Below are positions 1 to 4,908 of a DNA stretch of 6,145 nucleotides, in pieces. The stretch is from JBFGCA01 sp041567315 (GTDB lineage: Bacteria; Acidobacteriota; Thermoanaerobaculia; Multivoradales; JAHEKO01), in the NCBI GenBank assembly GCA_041567315.1, contig JBFGCA010000178.1, positions 1 to 6,145 of the forward strand. The letters are read 5' to 3'. The notes beneath the pieces were generated by a model. The model made no database searches. It had not been told where the DNA came from and saw only the letters and a list, made by a program, of their open reading frames with translations. The position numbers were made by a program, and so were the translations under genes. Position 1 is the stretch's first letter, and each line of letters opens with the position of its first letter.

Positions 1-2
1 GA

Positions 3-86
3 ACCCTGCGCCTGCATTTTCGCGGCTCCCAAGACTGGAGCTCGCGCGCACTGCGAGGGATGATCGCCGAGCTCGCGGAGCGCTGA
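3..86 (+). CDS. Possible 3' end of an unrecognised protein gene, cut by the left edge
   Basis: An open frame enters from the left edge and ends at a TGA at 84-86, giving 27 residues that end in RGMIAELAER. Third codon positions are mostly G or C, as in the rest of the window, and the tail reads like an ordinary amphipathic C-terminal helix. The frame starting at position 1 stops at 61-63 and gives a Cys-rich, unlikely peptide. The stop would lie 7 bases from the converging sucA stop, a normal tail-to-tail arrangement. Too little is present to assign a family. The alternative is that this strand is noncoding and a minus-strand gene begins at the ATG at 17-15, which has a GGGAG-like site 8 bases upstream but only five codons in view. 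Confidence 0.35.
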   Translation, partial: TLRLHFRGSQDWSSRALRGMIAELAER

Positions 87-93
87 GGCGGCA

Positions 94-2610
94 TCAATCC
101 GGCCGGGCCGGCGCGACGGTCGCTCCGCCGCGCGGCGCCAGCGCCAGCTCGAGCAGCCGGCCCTGCTCCAGCCGGTGGGCCTCGAGCGAGCCGGTGGCCG
201 GGCTGGCGCTCGCCGAGCGCTTGACGGTCCGCACGTGGCGGCCGCGGGCCAGGCGCTCGATCCGCGGCTGTACGAAGAACAGCGCGCCCTTGTTGGCCGG
301 CTCCTCCTGTACCCAGAGGATCTCGCGGGCCTCGGGAAAGCGGTCGAGCTCGGCCCCCAGCTCGGCGGCCGGGAACGGGTAGAGCTGCTCGATCGAGACG
401 ACGGCGGTGCGGCGGTCGCCGCGGCGCTCGCGCTCGGCCCGCAGCTCGTGGCCGATCTTGCCGGTGCAGAGCACCAGCCGCTTCGGCTCCTCGAGCTCGA
501 GCTCGGGGACCACGGTCAGGAACCGGTCGCGCTCCAGGGCATGGCGCGGCGAGGCGGCGGCCGGGTGGCGGAGCATGCTCTTGGGGGTGAAGACGATCAG
601 CGGCTTGCGCCACTTGCGGAGCGCCTGGCGGCGGAGCAGGTGGAAGTGCTGGGCGGCGGAGCTGGGCTGCGCCACCTGGATGGCGTCCTCGGCGGCGAGC
701 TGCAGGAAACGCTCGATCCGGGCGCTCGAGTGCTCGGGCCCCTGGCCCTCGTAGCCGTGGGGCAGCAGCACCACCAGCCCGGAGAGCAGGTTCCACTTGT
801 CCTCGCCGGCGGTCACGAACTGGTCGAAGATCACCTGGGCGCCGTTGGCGAAGTCGCCGAACTGCGCCTCCCAGGCGACCAGCGCCTCCGGGTAGTCGCG
901 GCTGAAGCCGTACTCGAGGCCCAGCACCGCGGCCTCCGAGAGCACCGAGTCGTAGATCTCGAAAAAGGCGCCCCCGTCGGCAATCCCGTGGAGCGGGCAG
1001 TGCTCGCCGCCGTTCTCGAAGTCGACGAGCACCGAGTGCCGGTGGGCGAAGGTGCCGCGGCGGGTGTCCTGGCCGCTGAGGCGCACCGGCACGCCGGCCG
1101 CCACCAGCGAGGCGTAGGCCAGCAGCTCGGCCATGCCGTAGTCGACCGGCCGCTCGCCGCGGCCCATCTCCAACCGCTGCTCGAGCAGCTTGGCCACCTT
1201 GGGGTGGACGTGGAAGCCCTCGGGCACCGCCACCAGCCGCTCGGCCAGGCTCTTGAGCTCCTCGCCGGGTAGCCCGGTGTCGATCTCGAGCTCGCGCCGC
1301 CAGGGGCCGCCGTCGTAGCCCTGCCAGTAGTCGGGGAGGGTCCGCAGGACCGGGATCTCCTCCAGCTTCTCGGCCTCCTCCTTGGCGGCCGAAAGTTCCT
1401 CGCGGACCGCCGCCGCCAGCTTCTCGGACGCCTCGGGATCGGCGCCCGAGCGCTCCACCCAGCTCTTCCACAGCGGCGGCCGCTCGGCGATCTTCGAATA
1501 GAGCACCGGCTGGGTGATGGTCGGATCGTCGACCTCGCTGTGGCCGTGGCGGCGGTAGCCGATGAGGTCGACCACCACGTCGCTCGCGAACTCGAAGCGG
1601 TAGTCGATGGCCAGCCGCGCCGCGCGTGCCACCGCCGCCGGATCCTCGCCGTTGACGTGGAAGACGGGGATCGCCAGCCGCTTGCAGACGTCGGAGGCGA
1701 AGCGGCCCGAGTGCAGCGCCTTCGGCTCGGTGGTGAAGCCGATCAGGTTGTTGACCACCACGTGGACGGTGCCGCCGACCGCGAAGCCGTCGATCTCGGC
1801 GAGGTTGAGGGTCTCGGCGGCGATCCCCTGCCCGGCCAGGGCGGCGTCGCCGTGCATCAGGATGGGGAAGACCCGGCGGCCGTCGGCGTCGCCGATCCGC
1901 GTCTGCTTGGCCCGCACCCGGCCCACCGCCACCGGGTCGACCGCCTCCAGGTGGCTGGGGTTGGAGACCAGGTGGATCTTGACCTCGCCGCCGCCGCGCG
2001 CCCGGAAGAGGCCGGTGGCGCCCAGGTGGTATTTGACGTCGCCGGCCCCCATGATGCTGCGCGGGTCGACGTCCTCGAAGCCGGCGAACAGCTCGCGCGG
2101 ATCGCGGCCCACGACGTGGGCCATGACGTTGAGCCGGCCGCGGTGGGCCATGGCCAGCACCGCCATCCGCGCCTCCCGCTCGCCGGCCTCGTGGAGCATC
2201 TCGACCAGCAGCGGGACCAGCGCCTCGACCCCCTCGATCGAGAACCGCTTGCTGCCGATGTACTTGGTCTGGAGCAGCTCCTCGAAGGTGGCGGCGCGCA
2301 CCAGCAGCTCGAGCATCTCCTCGCGGTCGACCGGCCCGGGCTCGGCCTCCATCCGCTCGGCCACCCAGCGCCGGCGCCCGGGGTCGGGGATGTGCATGAA
2401 CTCGGCGGCCAGGCTGCCGCAGTACCAGCGCCGGGCGGTCTCGGCGCCCGGCGCTTCGGGATCGAGCTCCGGATGCGGGGCGGGCTCGAGCCGGCCCAGC
2501 CAGTCGAGGTCGGCCTGCAGATAGCCCCAGCGGCGGTAGGCGTCGAGGACGCCCGGGGCTGCTATGTCCGGGCTGGGGGCGCCCGGGTCCGGATTGCCGT
2601 CGGCGCTCAT
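94..2610 (-). CDS. sucA: 2-oxoglutarate dehydrogenase E1 component (thiamine diphosphate-dependent), short N-terminus
   Basis: This is the E1 subunit of the cytoplasmic 2-oxoglutarate dehydrogenase complex. It decarboxylates 2-oxoglutarate on thiamine diphosphate and passes the succinyl group to the lipoyl domain of E2 (SucB). The 838 residues carry the family hallmarks in order: MAHRGRLN (154-161), SNPSHLE (216-222), the thiamine diphosphate motif from HGDAALAGQG (253-262) to the Asn pair at 287-288, FHVNGEDP (317-324), YRRHGHSEVDDP (352-363), RRGTFAHRHSVLVD (517-530), WEAQFGDFANGAQV (580-593), LPHGYEGQGPEHSSAR (616-631), TPKSMLRHP (675-683), QLYPFP (742-747) and SASPATG (801-807). E. coli SucA is about 933 residues; the shortfall is at the N-terminus, where homology begins near VLDAYRRWGY (21-30). 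The start is secure: an in-frame stop lies at 2637-2635 with no start codon between it and the ATG. The upstream Shine-Dalgarno is weak. No sucB or lpd is visible. Confidence 0.97.
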   Translation of the reverse strand: MSADGNPDPGAPSPDIAAPGVLDAYRRWGYLQADLDWLGRLEPAPHPELDPEAPGAETARRWYCGSLAAEFMHIPDPGRRRWVAERMEAEPGPVDREEMLELLVRAATFEELLQTKYIGSKRFSIEGVEALVPLLVEMLHEAGEREARMAVLAMAHRGRLNVMAHVVGRDPRELFAGFEDVDPRSIMGAGDVKYHLGATGLFRARGGGEVKIHLVSNPSHLEAVDPVAVGRVRAKQTRIGDADGRRVFPILMHGDAALAGQGIAAETLNLAEIDGFAVGGTVHVVVNNLIGFTTEPKALHSGRFASDVCKRLAIPVFHVNGEDPAAVARAARLAIDYRFEFASDVVVDLIGYRRHGHSEVDDPTITQPVLYSKIAERPPLWKSWVERSGADPEASEKLAAAVREELSAAKEEAEKLEEIPVLRTLPDYWQGYDGGPWRRELEIDTGLPGEELKSLAERLVAVPEGFHVHPKVAKLLEQRLEMGRGERPVDYGMAELLAYASLVAAGVPVRLSGQDTRRGTFAHRHSVLVDFENGGEHCPLHGIADGGAFFEIYDSVLSEAAVLGLEYGFSRDYPEALVAWEAQFGDFANGAQVIFDQFVTAGEDKWNLLSGLVVLLPHGYEGQGPEHSSARIERFLQLAAEDAIQVAQPSSAAQHFHLLRRQALRKWRKPLIVFTPKSMLRHPAAASPRHALERDRFLTVVPELELEEPKRLVLCTGKIGHELRAERERRGDRRTAVVSIEQLYPFPAAELGAELDRFPEAREILWVQEEPANKGALFFVQPRIERLARGRHVRTVKRSASASPATGSLEAHRLEQGRLLELALAPRGGATVAPARPD

Positions 2611-2640
2611 GGCGGCCGAGCTTACCGCCTCGACCTACCC

Positions 2641-2668
2641 CGACGGGTGGGGAACGGACCACCCGTCG
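2641..2668. repeat. Perfect 10-bp inverted repeat, candidate operator
   Basis: CGACGGGTGG (2641-2650) and its exact reverse complement CCACCCGTCG (2659-2668) flank an 8-base spacer, GGAACGGA. A further GGGGTGG lies just outside at 2670-2676 and could extend a hairpin by pairing with the CCC at 2638-2640 across a one-base bulge. No T-tract follows on either strand, so it is not a standard intrinsic terminator. It begins 31 bases upstream of the sucA start codon. Its symmetry and position suit a dimeric regulator site or a 5' leader hairpin of the sucA transcript; neither is shown directly. Confidence 0.6.
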
Positions 2669-2676
2669 AGGGGTGG

Positions 2677-2692
2677 CCCGGCGGGCGCCGGG
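2677..2692. repeat. Short GC hairpin next to the 10-bp palindrome
   Basis: CCCGGC (2677-2682) and GCCGGG (2687-2692) are exact reverse complements around a four-base loop, GGGC. The hairpin lies 8 bases to the right of the larger inverted repeat. In such GC-rich DNA a 6-bp stem is not rare, so it may be chance; it is listed because the two stems together form a tandem hairpin block. Confidence 0.3.
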
Positions 2693-2787
2693 CGGGCAGA
2701 GTAGACGGCGTCAGTCCACCGGCTCGTGCCGCGGCTCTTCTGGCGCCTGCTGATCCGAAGTTCCCTGGTTCCCCGGCAGCCGCGGGC

Positions 2788-2817
2788 GGGCCGGTGATCT
2801 TTTAGGAAGCTCGGCCC
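2788..2817 (+). promoter_or_regulatory. Possible leader hairpin ending at the ribosome binding site
   Basis: GGGCCG (2788-2793) is the reverse complement of CGGCCC (2812-2817), with an 18-base loop containing the most AT-rich stretch of the intergenic region. The 3' arm ends immediately before the AGGAGG Shine-Dalgarno at 2818. If the transcript starts upstream of 2788, the stem could influence ribosome access. If the AT-rich patch is instead the -10 region, the hairpin would not be transcribed in full. Weak evidence. Confidence 0.25.
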
Positions 2818-2823
2818 AGGAGG
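2818..2823 (+). promoter_or_regulatory. Ribosome binding site of the multiheme cytochrome gene
   Basis: AGGAGG is a full Shine-Dalgarno core with 5 bases before the ATG at 2829-2831. An in-frame GTG at 2823-2825 overlaps the last base of this site, so it cannot be the start served by it. This fixes the start at ATG 2829. Confidence 0.85.
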
Positions 2824-2828
2824 TGGCG

Positions 2829-4901
2829 ATGCCCAACGACGTCCGGACCGGCTGGTTCTCCCGATTGACGCGACTGGCGGTGGGAGGGCTGGTCTTCCTC
2901 ATCGCCTCCGGCCTGGTCGTCACCTTCGCCCCCTTCCACGCTGCCGTCGAGTGGAGCGTGCTGCTCCACACCCTCGCCGGTCTGCTGGTGCTGGCGCCGC
3001 TGGTCTGGTACACGGTCGCCCACTGGCTGGACTACAAGAGCTACCGGTTCTCGGACGTGGTGCTGCTGGGCTATCTGGCCGGCGTCGCGCTGCTGGTCTG
3101 TCTGGTCTCGGGGCTGGTGGTCACCTGGCAGGGCCTGTTCGGGCTGCGGATGTCGCCGCTGTGGCGGAACGTCCATCTCTACTCGACCTTCGTGGTGCTG
3201 GCCGTCGGGCTGGTCCACGGGGTGCTGGTCTGGGTCCGGGTGCGCCGGACGGAGGTCAAGCCCTTCGCGGGCGGGGTGGTCACCGCCGGCGTCGTCTGGC
3301 TGGTGGTGGGCGCTCTGGCGGTGGCGGCGCTCACCGCGCTCTATGCCGGGCCCAGCTACGACAACCGGTTTCCCGACGACTACAGCTACCTCTACGGCGA
3401 GGACCGGCCGTTCGCCCCCAGCCTGGCGGTCACCGCCTCGGGGGGCGCCTACCAGGCCGAGTCGCTGGCCGGCTCGATGACGTGCGGCACGGCGCGCTGC
3501 CACACCCAGATCCTCGAGGAGTGGCAGCCCAGCGCCCACCGCTACTCGGCCATGGACCCGCTGTTCCAGAAGGTGCAGTCGGTGATGGCCGAGCAGAACG
3601 GCCCCGAGTCGACCCGCTACTGCGGTGGCTGCCACGACCCGATCTCGCTGTTCTCGGGCACCAAGAACCTGTTCGTCGAGGACCTGACCGGTCTCCACGG
3701 CTACCAGGAGGGCGTCTCCTGTCTGGCCTGCCACGGGGTCCGCGAGACCGACCTCCAGGGCAACGCCAACTACGTGATGACCCAGCCGCCGGCCTATCTG
3801 TGGCAGTGGCAGGAGGAGGGGGCGGGCAAGCTGCTCAGCGACTTCCTGATCCGCACCTACCCGGCCAAGCACCTCGAGCTCTCCAAGCGGATGTTCAAGG
3901 CGCCCGAGTACTGCGCCGCCTGCCACAAGCAGTTCATCGACCAGGAGGTCAACCGGGTGGGCTGGGTGCAGCTCCAGAACCAGTACGACAACTGGAAGGC
4001 GAGCCACTGGTTCACCGAGGGCGATCCGGCCAAGACCGTCGAGTGCCGCGAGTGCCACATGCCGCTGGTCGACTCGACCGACCCGGCGCGCGGCGACGCC
4101 ATCGACTACAACCGCACGGCGAACGACAACATGCACCGCAGCCACCGCTTCATCGCCGCCAACGCCATGGTCCCCAAGATGCTCGAGCTGCCGGGCTGGG
4201 AGGAGCAGGTCCGGCTCACCGAGCAGTGGCTGGCGGGCGAGTTCGAGATCCCCGAGATCCGCGACAAGTGGAGCGAGGGGCCGGTGGTCAACGTCGCCCT
4301 CGAGGTCCCCGAGCAGGCGACCCCCGGCGAGAAGCTCCCCATCCGGGTGGTGATGACCGCCAACAAGGTGGGCCACGACTTCCCGACCGGGCCGCTCGAC
4401 ATCATCCAGAGCTGGATCGAGCTGCGGGTGAGCGACGACGCCGGCAACGAGATCTTCGTCTCCGGCAGCCGCGACGACAAGCACTTCATCGAGCCGGGGA
4501 GCTTCCTGTTCAAGGCCGAGCCGGTGGACCAGTACGGCAACCTCATCGACCGCCACAACCTGTGGGAGATGGTGGGCGTGCGCTACCGGCGGGCGCTGTT
4601 CCCCGGCTACTCCGACACCGTGGACTACATGGTGGACTGCCCGACGACCATGGTTCGGGGCGAGCCCACCGACCTCGCCCGCACCGGCCGCGAGGTGCGC
4701 GAGTACGCGGTGGAGGCCGCCCCCGGAGTGCAGAGCTACGAGGTGGTCGCCAAGCTGATGTACCGCAAGGTCGACCAGTTCCTGATCAATTTCCTGCTCG
4801 GCGAGGACTCCGGACTCACCGCCCCGGTGATGGAGATGACCCGGGCGCGGGCGACGGTCGGAGTGGCGGACGCCGTGCCGGCGGCCGCGGCCGGAGGTTA
4901 G
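2829..4901 (+). CDS. Membrane b-type/pentaheme c-type cytochrome, probable quinol-linked electron conduit
   Basis: The 690-residue protein joins a membrane domain to a periplasmic multiheme domain. Five hydrophobic helices lie near 12-34, 42-66, 75-100, 115-138 and 146-172; basic N-terminal and RVRR loops place the N-terminus inside and residues after about 173 outside. Helices 2 and 4 carry His pairs (H47/H65 and H116/H130) placed to ligate two b hemes stacked across the membrane. The outer domain has five c-heme motifs: CGTARCH (219-225, an unusual CX4CH), CGGCH (265-269), CLACH (298-302), CAACH (362-366) and CRECH (406-410). Possible distal ligands include H237, H290, H348, H393, H436 and H439. 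The region resembles cytochrome c-554/multihaem families. A heme-motif-free, probably beta-rich domain (about 485-690) carries VGHDFPTG (514-521). Inferred role: moving electrons between quinones and a periplasmic partner. The exact acceptor is unknown, and a catalytic reductase is an alternative. It is the first gene of a tight pair. Confidence 0.9.
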   Translation: MPNDVRTGWFSRLTRLAVGGLVFLIASGLVVTFAPFHAAVEWSVLLHTLAGLLVLAPLVWYTVAHWLDYKSYRFSDVVLLGYLAGVALLVCLVSGLVVTWQGLFGLRMSPLWRNVHLYSTFVVLAVGLVHGVLVWVRVRRTEVKPFAGGVVTAGVVWLVVGALAVAALTALYAGPSYDNRFPDDYSYLYGEDRPFAPSLAVTASGGAYQAESLAGSMTCGTARCHTQILEEWQPSAHRYSAMDPLFQKVQSVMAEQNGPESTRYCGGCHDPISLFSGTKNLFVEDLTGLHGYQEGVSCLACHGVRETDLQGNANYVMTQPPAYLWQWQEEGAGKLLSDFLIRTYPAKHLELSKRMFKAPEYCAACHKQFIDQEVNRVGWVQLQNQYDNWKASHWFTEGDPAKTVECRECHMPLVDSTDPARGDAIDYNRTANDNMHRSHRFIAANAMVPKMLELPGWEEQVRLTEQWLAGEFEIPEIRDKWSEGPVVNVALEVPEQATPGEKLPIRVVMTANKVGHDFPTGPLDIIQSWIELRVSDDAGNEIFVSGSRDDKHFIEPGSFLFKAEPVDQYGNLIDRHNLWEMVGVRYRRALFPGYSDTVDYMVDCPTTMVRGEPTDLARTGREVREYAVEAAPGVQSYEVVAKLMYRKVDQFLINFLLGEDSGLTAPVMEMTRARATVGVADAVPAAAAGG
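4893..4898 (+). promoter_or_regulatory. Ribosome binding site of the FG-GAP gene, inside the end of the cytochrome gene
   Basis: GGAGGT overlaps the last codons of the cytochrome gene, just before its TAG (4899-4901), and lies 10 bases upstream of a TTG at 4909-4911. The spacing is slightly long but usable. A ribosome terminating on the cytochrome would already sit on this site, which suggests translational coupling. Confidence 0.6.
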
Positions 4902-4908
4902 CCTCACC

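Larger units (their letters stand above)
2611..2828. promoter_or_regulatory. Divergent intergenic region between sucA and the cytochrome gene
   Basis: This is the only sizeable gap between genes and must hold the start signals for both divergent units. There is no ATG on either strand inside it, so a small ATG-initiated gene is excluded. No convincing sigma-70 -35/-10 pair could be read on either strand; the most AT-rich patch is TGATCTTTTAG at 2795-2805, about 25-30 bases before the cytochrome start. The region holds a perfect 10-bp inverted repeat, an adjacent 6-bp hairpin and a third hairpin just before the ribosome binding site, listed separately. Shared control of both genes is an inference from their divergent layout. 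Confidence 0.6.

Noticed and set aside
1..17. Start of a minus-strand gene such as sucB at the ATG at 17-15
   Set aside because: A GGGAG-like site lies 8 bases upstream, but only five codons are in view and they do not look like the start of an E2 lipoyl domain.
99..111. CCGGCC-G-GGCCGG inverted repeat as a terminator between the convergent genes
   Set aside because: It lies within the last sucA codons, the one-base centre does not allow the full stem to close, and no T-tract follows.
2651..2668. GGAAC followed by CGTC as an ECF-sigma promoter
   Set aside because: The gap between the two elements is about 10 bases, too short for the usual -35/-10 spacing, and the bases are already explained by the inverted repeat.
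2670..2697. G-quadruplex in the intergenic G-runs
   Set aside because: Four runs of three or more G exist, but one loop would be about nine bases and the C-runs between them favour hairpins instead.
1540..2805. Long plus-strand open frame (421 codons) antisense to sucA, and a similar one at 175-1272
   Set aside because: They lie opposite a certain sucA gene, and their translations are runs of Ala, Arg, Gly, Val and His-rich text without any domain. They are by-products of the GC-rich third positions of sucA.
2823..2825. GTG as start of the cytochrome gene
   Set aside because: It overlaps the AGGAGG ribosome site, which is correctly spaced for the ATG six bases later.
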